This document shows, piece by piece, positions 36,936 through 45,116 of a DNA stretch of 64,000 bases (within the stretch, counting starts at the first letter, position 1; each line of letters starts with the position of its first letter). This DNA is from Clostridia bacterium (GTDB lineage Bacteria; Bacillota; Clostridia; TANB77; CAG-508), in contig JARHYK010000019.1 of NCBI GenBank assembly GCA_029258515.1, positions 1 to 64,000 on the forward strand, written 5' to 3'. Made by a program: the position numbers and the translations under genes. Below the pieces are notes generated by a model. It saw only the letters and a program-made list of their open reading frames with translations. It searched no databases and had not been told where the DNA came from.

Positions 36936-37010
36936 TGGGGTATCGCCAAGCGGTAAGGCATCGGACTCTGACTCCGACATTCCTGTGTTCGAATCACAGT
37001 ACCCCAGCCA
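36936..37010 (+). tRNA. tRNA-Gln (anticodon CTG)
   Basis: Acceptor TGGGGTA (36936-36942) pairs with TACCCCA (37000-37006). Anticodon arm TCGGA-CTCTGAC-TCCGA places anticodon CTG at 36968-36970, reading CAG. The T arm is TGTG-TTCGAAT-CACA, and GCCA is encoded at the 3' end. Confidence 0.95.
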
Positions 37011-37049
37011 AAAAAAATAATAAACCAATAATATATTATAAAAGCATAG

Positions 37050-37081
37050 AAGCCCTTTATTTTAATAAAATAACGGGCTTA
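37050..37081 (+). terminator. Terminator after tRNA-Gln
   Basis: AAGCCC...GGGCTT with internal TTATTTT/AAAATAA pairing. Confidence 0.7.
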
Positions 37082-37141
37082 AAAATAAAATTTATCATAT
37101 GTAAAATATCCAGATAAATGAAAAAACAATAAATTTTACTA

Positions 37142-37170
37142 TTGCAAAAACAAAAATAAAAAGATATAAT
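37142..37170 (+). promoter_or_regulatory. Promoter of transketolase N-half gene
   Basis: TTGCAA (37142-37147), 17-bp spacer, TATAAT (37165-37170), 80 bases before the ATG at 37250. Confidence 0.65.
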
Positions 37171-37249
37171 AACTTATATAATAAAAACAAGAAGGTATTT
37201 GTAAGCGACAGAATATATGCAAATGCAAAATATAAAAAAAGGAGAAACG

Positions 37250-38077
37250 ATGGATAATATTAAAAACACTGAAATAAAAAACTTAGAAGAAATGGCTAAA
37301 AAAATAAGAAAAGGGATAATAGAAGCCGTATATAGTAACCATTCAGGACATATTGGTGGATCATTATCAATAGCAGATATTTTAACAGTTTTATACTTCA
37401 AAGAAATGAATATAAATCCTAAAATACCTGCTTGGGAAAATAGAGATAGATTAGTACTATCAAAAGGTCATTGTGCCCCAGCATTGTATTCAAGTTTGGC
37501 AAATAGAGGTTATTTTGATGTTGAAGAACTGAAAACATTTAGAAACATAAATAGCAGATTACAAGGTCATCCAGATAAAAAGAATATACCAGGAATAGAT
37601 ATGTCAACAGGCTCATTAGGACAAGGACTATCTTCAGCAAATGGAATGGCAATAGCAGGCAAAATGGATAACAAAGATTATAGAGTATATTGCATATTAG
37701 GAGATGGAGAAATAGAAGAAGGACAAATCTGGGAAGCAGCAATGACATCTAATAAATATAAACTAGATAATTTATGTTTAATTGTTGATAATAATAACCT
37801 ACAAATAGATGGAACAGTTAAAGAAGTAATGAGTTCATATCCGATAGATGAAAAATTTAGAAGTTTTGGATTTGAAATAATAAAAATAGATGGACATGAT
37901 ATAGATGAAATAATAAAAGCATTTGAAGTTGCAAAAAACATAAAAGGAAAACCAACTTGCATAATAGCAAAAACAATAAAAGGAAAAGGAGTATCTTTCA
38001 TGGAAAATCAAGTGGATTGGCATGGAAAAGCTCCGAATGAAGAAGAATATATAAAAGCAATGGAAGAATTAAAATAA
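37250..38077 (+). CDS. Transketolase, N-terminal (TPP-binding) subunit
   Basis: 275 residues covering the pyrophosphate-binding domain: 'GHIGGSLSIADILTVLYF', 'DRLVLSKGHCAPALYSSLANRG', 'GHPDKKNIPGIDMSTGSLGQGLS', the TPP motif 'GDGEIEEGQIWEA...NNLQIDG'. Split transketolases are normal in Clostridia, but the C-terminal subunit gene normally follows directly, and here it does not. ATG 37250 has AAAGGAG upstream; the protein needs a partner encoded elsewhere for activity. Confidence 0.9.
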   Translation: MDNIKNTEIKNLEEMAKKIRKGIIEAVYSNHSGHIGGSLSIADILTVLYFKEMNINPKIPAWENRDRLVLSKGHCAPALYSSLANRGYFDVEELKTFRNINSRLQGHPDKKNIPGIDMSTGSLGQGLSSANGMAIAGKMDNKDYRVYCILGDGEIEEGQIWEAAMTSNKYKLDNLCLIVDNNNLQIDGTVKEVMSSYPIDEKFRSFGFEIIKIDGHDIDEIIKAFEVAKNIKGKPTCIIAKTIKGKGVSFMENQVDWHGKAPNEEEYIKAMEELK

Positions 38078-38103
38078 AAAATAATGAAGTAGCATTATAT
38101 ATA

Positions 38104-38571
38104 CTACTTCATTATTTTTAAATCTCTAAAAACAATAGAATCAACAAATTTAATATTTTTATCTAAATTGTTTCTAATATCAGTTGCACAAATAGGATAA
38201 ATAAGTCTTTTTTTATCAACTTGAACTTCATTAATATTGAAAGCTTTAGTTACAAACTTACCATAGTCTTCACTACTATAAAAATGAGTAACTAAAATAC
38301 CTTTCATAATTTTTTTTAAATAATCAGTTTGTATTTTAACACTTTTTTCATCTAAACCATATTGAGAAGGCGGATTCTTAGCATATAATATATTAACATT
38401 TGGATAAAGAGATTTTATCCAACTAGCTCGTTTTTCCAAAGAAATAGAAATTTTGGAAGTTTCATAAATTATAACATAGAATTTATCCATTTCTTTTAAC
38501 CCTTTTTCGATTAAATATTGATGACCTTTATGCAAAGGAGCAAATTTACCTATAGTAAAACCAATTTTCAA
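38104..38571 (-). CDS. NadR/nicotinamide-nucleotide adenylyltransferase-like nucleotidyltransferase
   Basis: 155 residues with 'GFTIGKFAPLHKGHQYLIEKGL' carrying the HxGH signature (HKGH), 'FYVIIYETSKISISLEKRASWI' and the late 'IRNNL' where ISTSS-type motifs lie ('CATDIRNN'). The family joins NMN or a phospho-sugar to a nucleotide. I chose TTG at 38571 because AAGGTG sits about 7 bases upstream; GTG 38580 overlaps that site. Convergent with the transketolase gene. Confidence 0.75.
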   Translation of the reverse strand: MKIGFTIGKFAPLHKGHQYLIEKGLKEMDKFYVIIYETSKISISLEKRASWIKSLYPNVNILYAKNPPSQYGLDEKSVKIQTDYLKKIMKGILVTHFYSSEDYGKFVTKAFNINEVQVDKKRLIYPICATDIRNNLDKNIKFVDSIVFRDLKIMK

Positions 38572-38668
38572 AATATTCACCTTCTTTTAATATTTTAATA
38601 TAAAATAACATAAAAAGGGCAAAAAAACAATTAAATTGCAACTTTTTACGTAAAAAAGTGTAATTTAA

Positions 38669-38697
38669 TTGACAACTAGCTAAAAAGATGTTAAAAT
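38669..38697 (+). promoter_or_regulatory. Promoter of rplU-rpmA
   Basis: TTGACA (38669-38674), 17-bp spacer, TAAAAT (38692-38697). Confidence 0.8.
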
Positions 38698-38705
38698 ATA
38701 AAACT

Positions 38706-38771
38706 GTAATCCGCTTAGTCAAGGTTCCAAAATACGAAATAAAAGTAGTTACCTTTTTTAAGGATTAGCGA
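38706..38771 (+). ncRNA. L21-leader-like structured 5' UTR
   Basis: TAATCC (38707-38712) pairs with GGATTA (38762-38767) and encloses AAGGT/ACCTT (38721-38725 with 38751-38755). The base after each outer arm, CGCT and AGCG, could also pair, possibly as an alternative. Firmicutes have an L21 leader at this position used for autogenous control; I infer identity from position and stems, not from a model search. Confidence 0.6.
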
Positions 38772-38799
38772 GTATACAAATAAGGGAGGTGCATTTAAG

Positions 38800-39162
38800 A
38801 TGTACGCAATAATCGAAAGTTGTGGAAAACAATACAAAGTAACAGAAGGAGATGTAGTATTCTTCGAAAAATTAGATGCAGAGGAAGGAAAAAAAGTTGC
38901 ATTTGACAAAGTAATCCTTTTATCTAATGATGGAAAAGTAAAAGTAGGAGCTCCATATGTTAAAGGTGCAAAAGTTGAAGGAAAAGTAGTTTCACACGGT
39001 AAAGGTAAAAAAATCATTGTTTTCAAAATGAAACCTAAAAAGAATTATAGAAGAAAACAAGGACATAGACAACCATATACAAAAGTAGAAATTACATCAA
39101 TAAAATCAACAACAAGAAAACCAGCAGCAAAAGCTGAAGAAACAAAAAAAGCAGAAGCATAA
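38800..39162 (+). CDS. rplU: 50S ribosomal protein L21
   Basis: 120 residues: '[30 protein letters not shown]', '[49 protein letters not shown]' in pieces, the L21 core. A Lys/Ala-rich tail of about 17 residues extends beyond the usual 103. GGGAGGTG precedes the ATG. Confidence 0.97.
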   Translation: MYAIIESCGKQYKVTEGDVVFFEKLDAEEGKKVAFDKVILLSNDGKVKVGAPYVKGAKVEGKVVSHGKGKKIIVFKMKPKKNYRRKQGHRQPYTKVEITSIKSTTRKPAAKAEETKKAEA

Positions 39163-39217
39163 TTAACGAAACTAATTTGATGAAATAAAATCATAAAGAC
39201 GAAAGGAGTGAGATAGC

Positions 39218-39481
39218 ATGGCACACAAAAAAGGACAAGGTAGCAGTCATAACGGAAGAGAGAGTGAATCAAAACGTCTTGGTGTCAAAAGAGCTGATGG
39301 ACAATTTGTATTAGCAGGAAATATCCTAATAAGACAAAGAGGAACAAAAGTTCATCCAGGTGTTAATGTTGGAAAAGGTAGTGATGATACTTTATATGCA
39401 TTAATAGATGGAACAGTTAAATTTGAAAGAAAAGGTAAGGATAAAAAACAAGTAAGTGTTTATCCAGTAGAAAATAAATAA
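39218..39481 (+). CDS. rpmA: 50S ribosomal protein L27
   Basis: 87 residues: '[31 protein letters not shown]' in pieces, '[17 protein letters not shown]'. It starts with the mature sequence, without the short cleaved N-terminal extension seen in many Firmicutes. The ysxB/prp protease gene that usually lies between rplU and rpmA is absent (gap of 55 bases). See findings. Confidence 0.97.
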   Translation: MAHKKGQGSSHNGRESESKRLGVKRADGQFVLAGNILIRQRGTKVHPGVNVGKGSDDTLYALIDGTVKFERKGKDKKQVSVYPVENK

Positions 39482-39485
39482 CATT

Positions 39486-39518
39486 AAAAGAGCAATTATA
39501 TTAAATAATTGCTCTTTT
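39486..39518 (+). terminator. Terminator of rplU-rpmA
   Basis: AAAAGAGCAATTA pairs with TAATTGCTCTTTT. Confidence 0.9.
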
Positions 39519-39645
39519 ATATATATACCAAAAAGAAAATAAAAAATAAAATATTTTTATAAAACCATTTACAAAAGTTGAAAAGTTGTATACAATATAA
39601 AGAAGAAAAATACAACAAAAGAAAATGTGGAAAGGAAGTATATCA

Positions 39646-40938
39646 ATGAAAATATTGATGTTAACATGGGAATATCCACCAAGAGTTGTTGGAGGAATAT
39701 CAAGAGTAGTACATGATTTATCAAAAGTCCTAATAAAAGATGGACATGATGTAACAGTTATAACATACAAAGATGGAGATGCACCATATTTTGAAGATGA
39801 TAAAGGTGTAAAAGTATATAGAGTAGATAATTATATGATAAATCCAAATAATTTCATAGATTGGGTTATGCAACTTAATTTTGCAATGCTAGCAAAAGCA
39901 AATGAATTAATAGCCAAAGAAGGAAATTTTGATATAATCCATGCACATGATTGGTTAGTGGCAAATGCAGCAAAAACATTAAAAAATTCATATAATATTC
40001 CAATAGTATCAACAATTCATGCAACAGAAGCTGGAAGAAATAGCGGGATACATGATGAAACACAAAGATATATAAATGACACAGAATGGATGCTAACATA
40101 TGAATCATCAGAAGTAATAGTAAATAGTAACTACATGAAAAATGAATTACAAAGACTGTTTGGCTTACCATATGAAAAAATAAATGTAATACCAAATGGC
40201 GTAAATATGAATTTATTCAATGGAGTAGAAAGAGACTATAACTTTAGAAGAAAATTTGCGATGGATAATGAAAAAATAATTCTATTTATGGGAAGATTAG
40301 TATATGAAAAAGGGATACAAAATCTGATAGCAGCAATGCCTAAAATATTAAAAGGATACCATGATTCAAAATTAGTAATATGTGGAAAAGGTGGAATGCT
40401 AGAAGAATTAAAAGAACAAGTAAATAAAATGGGAATAGCAAACAAAGTATATTTTGCAGGATATATGAACGGAAAAGATGTACAAAAAATGTATAAAGCA
40501 GCAGATATATCAGTGTTTCCAAGTACATATGAACCATTTGGAATAGTTGCATTAGAAGCCATGTTATCAGGAAATCCAGTAGTAGTATCAGATATAGGTG
40601 GACTAAATGAAATAGTAGAACATAGAGTAAATGGAATGAAGGCATATTGTGGCAATCCAAATTCACTAGCAGATTCAATTTTAGAATTATTATATGATCA
40701 TAAATTATGTGCAGATATAACAAAAGTAGCAAAAAACAAAGTTAGAAATGAATATAATTGGAGCAAAATTGCACAAGACACTCATTTTACATATCAAAAA
40801 GCAATTTGCCAATCAATGGCAGAAAAACAAAAAAGACAACTTGAACAAGAAAGAGCTAAGAAAACAAAGAAAGCAGAAAATACAGAAAAACAAATTACAA
40901 ACTTACTTAATTTTAAAAAACGTCAAGCGTATGCATAA
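39646..40938 (+). CDS. GT4-family glycosyltransferase (starch/glycogen-synthase-like)
   Basis: 430 residues, GT-B fold. N-terminal half: 'MLTWEYPPRVVGGISRVVHDLSKVL', 'IIHAHDWLVANAAKTL', 'IHATEAGR'. C-terminal half: 'VIPNGVNMNLF', 'MGRLVYEKGIQNLI', 'ADISVFPSTYEPFGIVALEAMLSG' with the EX7E motif, 'VVVSDIGGLNE'. A Lys/Glu/Gln-rich tail follows. This GT4 type is related to glycogen synthases; no other glycogen genes are adjacent, so a surface or storage role is open. ATG 39646 follows AAAGGAAG. Confidence 0.85.
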   Translation: MKILMLTWEYPPRVVGGISRVVHDLSKVLIKDGHDVTVITYKDGDAPYFEDDKGVKVYRVDNYMINPNNFIDWVMQLNFAMLAKANELIAKEGNFDIIHAHDWLVANAAKTLKNSYNIPIVSTIHATEAGRNSGIHDETQRYINDTEWMLTYESSEVIVNSNYMKNELQRLFGLPYEKINVIPNGVNMNLFNGVERDYNFRRKFAMDNEKIILFMGRLVYEKGIQNLIAAMPKILKGYHDSKLVICGKGGMLEELKEQVNKMGIANKVYFAGYMNGKDVQKMYKAADISVFPSTYEPFGIVALEAMLSGNPVVVSDIGGLNEIVEHRVNGMKAYCGNPNSLADSILELLYDHKLCADITKVAKNKVRNEYNWSKIAQDTHFTYQKAICQSMAEKQKRQLEQERAKKTKKAENTEKQITNLLNFKKRQAYA

Positions 40939-40941
40939 GAT

Positions 40942-40988
40942 AAAGCTATTTTCAATTAGAAAAATGTCTGATTGAAGATGGCTTTTTA
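40942..40988 (+). terminator. Terminator of the GT4 gene
   Basis: AAAGCTATTTTCAAT pairs (with G-T and one mismatch) with ATTGAAGATGGCTTTTT. Confidence 0.7.
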
Positions 40989-41086
40989 AGAATAAATAAT
41001 TAAATTTAAAAAGTTGCTAAATTCTACAAATTTAGCAAAAAAATAGTGTATAATAGATATATAATAAAAAATGGAGGAAAAAACAT

Positions 41087-41989
41087 ATGTCAGAATTCAA
41101 ATCAGGATTTGTAACAATAGTAGGAAGAACAAATGTTGGAAAATCAACATTAATAAATTTACTAGTAGGAGAAAAAGTCGCAGCAATAGCAAATAAAGTA
41201 CAAACAACAAGGACAGCAATAAAAGGAATAGTAAATAGACCAAATTCACAAATTATATTTACAGATACACCAGGAATACATAAACCAAAACATAAGCTTA
41301 ATGAAACAATGATAGAAACATCATTTACAAGCATTCAAGATGCGGATTTAATACTGTTTTTAATAGAAGCAGATAGTAAAGAAATAGGAAGAGGAGATAC
41401 AAAAATATTAGAAAAAATAAAAGAAGCAAAAAGAAAAACTATTTTAATAATAAATAAAATAGATAAAGTTAAAAAAGAAGATTTATTAAAATTAATAGAA
41501 ATATATAGAAAAGAGTATCCATTTGAAGCAATTATTCCAATATCAGCATTGCAAGAAAAATATAAAAATATAATATTAGAAGAAATAGAAAATCACATAA
41601 AAGAAGGTCCTGCATATTATGATATAGAAGAATACACAGATCAAACATTAAGACAATTGGCAGAAGAAATAATAAGGGAAAAAGCATTACAAATATTAAA
41701 AGATGAAGTACCACATGGAATATATATAGAAATAGATAAAATGAAAATGAGGAAAAATAAAAACAAGGAAGAAATATATGATATAGAAGCCAATATATAT
41801 TGCATAAGAGAATCACATAAAGGAATAATAATTGGAAAAAATGGGGAAATGTTAAAGAAAATAGGAAAAGCAGCTAGAATAGAAATGGAAGAAAATTTTG
41901 GATTAAAAGTGAATCTAAAAACGTGGGTTAAAGTAAAAAAAGATTGGCTTGATAATCCAAACATTGTAAATAAATTTAAGCTAAAATAA
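41087..41989 (+). CDS. era: GTPase Era
   Basis: 300 residues. G1 'GRTNVGKST' (13-21), G3 'DTPGIHKPK', G4 'NKID', G5 'SAL', and a C-terminal KH domain with 'GIIIGKNGEMLKKIGKAARIEME'. Binds the 3' end of 16S rRNA in 30S maturation, the same region methylated by RsmA. GGAGG precedes the ATG. A small inverted repeat (41014-41038, TTGCTAAATT/AATTTAGCAA) and a TATAAT at 41049 lie upstream. Confidence 0.97.
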   Translation: MSEFKSGFVTIVGRTNVGKSTLINLLVGEKVAAIANKVQTTRTAIKGIVNRPNSQIIFTDTPGIHKPKHKLNETMIETSFTSIQDADLILFLIEADSKEIGRGDTKILEKIKEAKRKTILIINKIDKVKKEDLLKLIEIYRKEYPFEAIIPISALQEKYKNIILEEIENHIKEGPAYYDIEEYTDQTLRQLAEEIIREKALQILKDEVPHGIYIEIDKMKMRKNKNKEEIYDIEANIYCIRESHKGIIIGKNGEMLKKIGKAARIEMEENFGLKVNLKTWVKVKKDWLDNPNIVNKFKLK

Positions 41990-42072
41990 TATAAAATAGA
42001 ATAAAAATTAAAAAAATGCAAATGATAAAATTAAAGATTAAAACTTTAATTTAAAAAAGAGGAGATGATTAC

Positions 42073-42246
42073 ATGATAAAACAAATTGCATGGGATACAT
42101 TCAAAAACACAGGAAATATTGATACTTTTATGGAATTTAAACAAATAGAAGAATTAGAAAAAAATTTAGATAGTAGTACAGGAATAAAAGAAATAGAAAT
42201 GATACAAAAAATAACAAATGTAAACTTAGAAAATGAAAATAAATAA
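42073..42246 (+). CDS. yqzL: YqzL-family small protein
   Basis: 57 residues, 'IAWDTFKNTGNIDTFMEFKQIEELE' in the family pattern WxxFxxTGxIDxYLxFKxLE. GAGGAGATG lies upstream of ATG 42073. The position between era and recO is the same as in other Firmicutes. Function unknown. Confidence 0.85.
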   Translation: MIKQIAWDTFKNTGNIDTFMEFKQIEELEKNLDSSTGIKEIEMIQKITNVNLENENK

Positions 42247-42262
42247 AAATGGGAGTAAAAAT

Positions 42263-42991
42263 ATGGCGACAACTAAAATAAGTGGGATTGTATTAGCTGA
42301 AAATAATATGGGAGACTATGATAAAATGCTCACAATGCTTACACCAAACTTTGGAAAGATATCTTGTACAGCCAAGGGGGCAAGAAGACCTAAAAGTAGC
42401 CTCCTTGCTGGTACACAATTATTTTGTTTTGGTGAGTATTTAATGTATAAAGGGACAAGTACATATCATATAAATTCATGTGAGATAATAGAGATGTTCT
42501 ATAAAATTAGAACAGATTTAGATAAACTAAAATATGCAATACATATAAATAAAATAATAATAGATGTAACAGAAGAAAATGAAAACTGTTTTAATATTTT
42601 ACAATTATTACTAAATACATTATATACAATATCAGAAACAGATAAAAGTTTAGAATTAACACTTTCTATTTTTAAAATGAGATTATTATGTATTCTAGGA
42701 TTTACACCTAGAATTTTGTCATGTACAAATTGCAAAGAAAAAGAAAAAATAAAGTATTTCAGTATAAAAGATAATGGTTTTAAGTGTGAAAAATGTGGAA
42801 AACAAGATAAATCAAGCATTGAAATTTCAGAAAGTACAAAAAATGCAATAAAATATGTAGTGACAGCTCCATCGAAAAAAATATATTCTTTTAATTTAAA
42901 AGATAACGCATTAAAAGAATTTGATTTAATAGCAAATATATATTTCAATCAAAAGATGGAAAAAGAATATAAATTAGAAGATATTTTTTAA
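42263..42991 (+). CDS. recO: DNA repair protein RecO
   Basis: 242 residues. N-terminal OB fold ('SGIVLAENNMGDYDKMLTMLTPNFGKISCTAKGARRPKS' in pieces), helical body, and a zinc site 'CTNCKEKEK...CEKCGK'. Helps RecF/RecR load RecA. ATG 42263 is selected by GGGAG eight bases upstream; the in-frame ATG at 42233 lies inside yqzL. Confidence 0.93.
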   Translation: MATTKISGIVLAENNMGDYDKMLTMLTPNFGKISCTAKGARRPKSSLLAGTQLFCFGEYLMYKGTSTYHINSCEIIEMFYKIRTDLDKLKYAIHINKIIIDVTEENENCFNILQLLLNTLYTISETDKSLELTLSIFKMRLLCILGFTPRILSCTNCKEKEKIKYFSIKDNGFKCEKCGKQDKSSIEISESTKNAIKYVVTAPSKKIYSFNLKDNALKEFDLIANIYFNQKMEKEYKLEDIF

Positions 42992-42998
42992 AAAATAG

Positions 42999-43027
42999 TT
43001 GAAAAAAAGGAAAAAAGCATATATAAT
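42999..43027 (+). promoter_or_regulatory. Promoter of hpf
   Basis: TTGAAA (42999-43004), 17-bp spacer, TATAAT (43022-43027). Confidence 0.75.
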
Positions 43028-43072
43028 AAAGATATACAATAAAAAACAAAAAAGAAGAAGGGAGCGATTTTT

Positions 43073-43600
43073 ATGAAAATAAAAATAATAGGAAAGGAAC
43101 TAACGATAACAGAAGCATTAAATGATTATGTTGAAAAAAAATTAGATAGAATTGACAAATATTTTGAAGATGCAGAAGCTGATGTTACACTAAGAACAGA
43201 AAAAAATGAACAAATTGCAGAAATATGCGTAATCTCAAATGGTCAAAGATTTAGAGCTGTAACAGAAGATAAAGATTTATATGCATCAATAGATAAAGAT
43301 ATTGATATTTTAGAAGGACAAATAAGAAAAGCTAAAACTAAAAAAGAAAAAATGATGAGAGAGGGAACACTAAAAAATGTAGAAGTAATATCAGATAAAA
43401 TTTTAGAAATATCAAATGAAATTATAAAAACAGAATATTATGAAATAAAACCAATTTCACCAGAAGATGCAGTATTAAAATTACAAGAAAAACCAACACA
43501 CAACTTTTTAACATTTATAAATGTTGAAACAGGAAAAGTAAATGTTATACATAAATTGAAAGATGGTAAAAATTTTGGGTTAATAGAACCAGAAGCATAA
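43073..43600 (+). CDS. hpf: Ribosome hibernation promoting factor, long form
   Basis: 175 residues. N-terminal S30AE domain ('KIIGKELTITEALNDYVEKKLDRIDKYF', 'DKDLYASIDKDIDILEGQIRKAKTK') and the C-terminal dimerisation domain ('IKPISPEDAVLKLQEKPTHNFLTFINVETGKVNVIHKLKDGKNFGLIEP' in pieces). Long HPF joins two 70S ribosomes into inactive 100S dimers in stationary phase. Confidence 0.95.
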   Translation: MKIKIIGKELTITEALNDYVEKKLDRIDKYFEDAEADVTLRTEKNEQIAEICVISNGQRFRAVTEDKDLYASIDKDIDILEGQIRKAKTKKEKMMREGTLKNVEVISDKILEISNEIIKTEYYEIKPISPEDAVLKLQEKPTHNFLTFINVETGKVNVIHKLKDGKNFGLIEPEA

Positions 43601-43617
43601 ATAAATAATAAATAAAT

Positions 43618-43645
43618 AAAAGGCAGGAAATCAAATCCTGCCTTT
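43618..43645 (+). terminator. Terminator of hpf
   Basis: AAAGGCAGGA pairs with TCCTGCCTTT around AATCAAA. Confidence 0.9.
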
Positions 43646-43728
43646 ATGTATAATAAAAACAAAATTTAATTTTCTACCTTAAATAAACTAAAAAAGCTTA
43701 TTTAACAAAGTTAAAACAAAAACTAAAA

Positions 43729-43926
43729 CTATTTCATTTGGTTTTCAGCTTGTTGAATCATTTTTTTAACCATGTTACCACCTATTCTACCAGCATCTCT
43801 AGAAGAAAGATCACCATTATATCCGTCTTTTAAGTTAACTCCAACTTCACTAGCTACTTCGTATTTAAATTTATCTAAAGCAGTCATAGCTTCTGGAACT
43901 AATTTTTTATTACTATAGTTTGCCAT
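43729..43926 (-). CDS. Alpha/beta-type small acid-soluble spore protein
   Basis: 65 residues: 'ALDKFKYEVASEVGV' contains the germination-protease cleavage region (KYEVASEV) and 'GDLSSRDAGRIGGNMVKKMI' is the family's second conserved block. Coats spore DNA in the A-like form and protects it. Monocistronic; the AGGAGGTG site is nearly perfect. Direct evidence that the organism forms endospores. Confidence 0.96.
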   Translation of the reverse strand: MANYSNKKLVPEAMTALDKFKYEVASEVGVNLKDGYNGDLSSRDAGRIGGNMVKKMIQQAENQMK

Positions 43927-44047
43927 AATATTTCACCTCCTGCGAAATTTATTTGTAGAAAAAATCAATTGCTTTTTCTAATAATATCATTTGCATTTTT
44001 AAGAAAAATAAACAGGTAATTTTTTCTAATTTTATAAAAAAATTAAC

Positions 44048-44076
44048 TTGACATATAAAAATGATATATGTATAAT
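44048..44076 (+). promoter_or_regulatory. Consensus promoter of HAD gene
   Basis: TTGACA (44048-44053), 17-bp spacer, TATAAT (44071-44076). Confidence 0.85.
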
Positions 44077-44114
44077 CAAAAATAATATAATACAAACAAA
44101 AGAAGGAGAAAAAA

Positions 44115-44993
44115 ATGTATAAATTAATAGCAGCAGATTTAGATGGAACATTATTAAATAGTTATGGAGAAATAACTGAAAATACAAAAAAAGTTATAAA
44201 CGAAGTGCAAAATCAAGGAATAGAATTTATAATAGCATCAGGAAGACCAATAGATTCAATTAAAACAATTACAAAAAGCATAAACTCAAATAACTACTTC
44301 ATAGCAGGAAATGGTGCAATAATTTATGATATAAAAAAAGATAAAAAAATATATGAAAAATATATTTCGAGAAAAAAAATTATGAAAATTGCAAAATATT
44401 GTGATAAAAACAACATAAGCTATAATATCTATACAGATGAAACAATTATAGCACAAGGATTAGAGTATAATGTACTATATTATTATAAAGAAAACCTAAA
44501 AAAAGAAATTAGCAAAATAACAAATATTACGATTGTAGAAAATTTATACCAATATATAAAAGATAATAAAGATTTAAAGTGTCTAAAAGTCACAATATGC
44601 GATAAAAGTAAAGCAATATTTAATTCAATAATGCAAAAAATGAAAAAAATTAAAGATGTAGATGTAATGGATATTTCGTATATGTCTAAAAAATTAATTA
44701 AAGAAGGAACAGAAGAAACATTAATAGAATATTTTTATACTGAAATATCAGCTCAAAATGTAAATAAATGGGAAGCACTAAAATTTTTAGGAAAAATCAT
44801 AAATGTAGAAGAAAAAGAAATTGTAGCAATAGGAGATAACATTAATGATAAAGAAATGATAGAAAATGCAAAATTGGGAATATGCATGGGGCAAAGTAAT
44901 CCAAAAATAAAAGAAATTTCAGATTATATAACAGAAGATAACAATAATGAAGGTGTGGCAAAAGCATTACAAAAATACATCTTGAAAACATAA
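44115..44993 (+). CDS. Cof-type HAD hydrolase
   Basis: 292 residues: motif I 'AADLDGTLLN' (5-14), motif II 'IIASGRP', a C2 cap, motif III Lys near 'NKWEALKFLG' and motif IV 'GDNINDKEMIENA'. Cof-like HAD enzymes dephosphorylate sugar or nucleotide phosphates; substrate unknown. Confidence 0.9.
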   Translation: MYKLIAADLDGTLLNSYGEITENTKKVINEVQNQGIEFIIASGRPIDSIKTITKSINSNNYFIAGNGAIIYDIKKDKKIYEKYISRKKIMKIAKYCDKNNISYNIYTDETIIAQGLEYNVLYYYKENLKKEISKITNITIVENLYQYIKDNKDLKCLKVTICDKSKAIFNSIMQKMKKIKDVDVMDISYMSKKLIKEGTEETLIEYFYTEISAQNVNKWEALKFLGKIINVEEKEIVAIGDNINDKEMIENAKLGICMGQSNPKIKEISDYITEDNNNEGVAKALQKYILKT

Positions 44994-45046
44994 TATTACA
45001 AAAATGTTACAAAAATATTAATTTTTTATTACACAAAAAGTTTTTG

Positions 45047-45075
45047 TTGATTTAAAAGGACTTTTGATGTAAAAT
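45047..45075 (+). promoter_or_regulatory. Promoter of the Tad-like operon
   Basis: TTGATT (45047-45052), 17-bp spacer, TAAAAT (45070-45075), 42 bases before the first gene. The operon then runs without a clear internal terminator to about 56750. Confidence 0.65.
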
Positions 45076-45116
45076 TAAATAAGGAATATATACAAAAAAT
45101 AAAGGAGGAATTTGTA

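Noticed and set aside
36936..37010. tRNA as a possible reader of CGG
   Set aside because: The anticodon is CTG in a normal 7-base loop, reading CAG; it is an ordinary tRNA-Gln.
37250..38077. Truncated transketolase as a sixth recoding site
   Set aside because: N-terminal transketolase subunits of this length are normal in Clostridia; the frame ends at a proper stop followed by no matching sequence.
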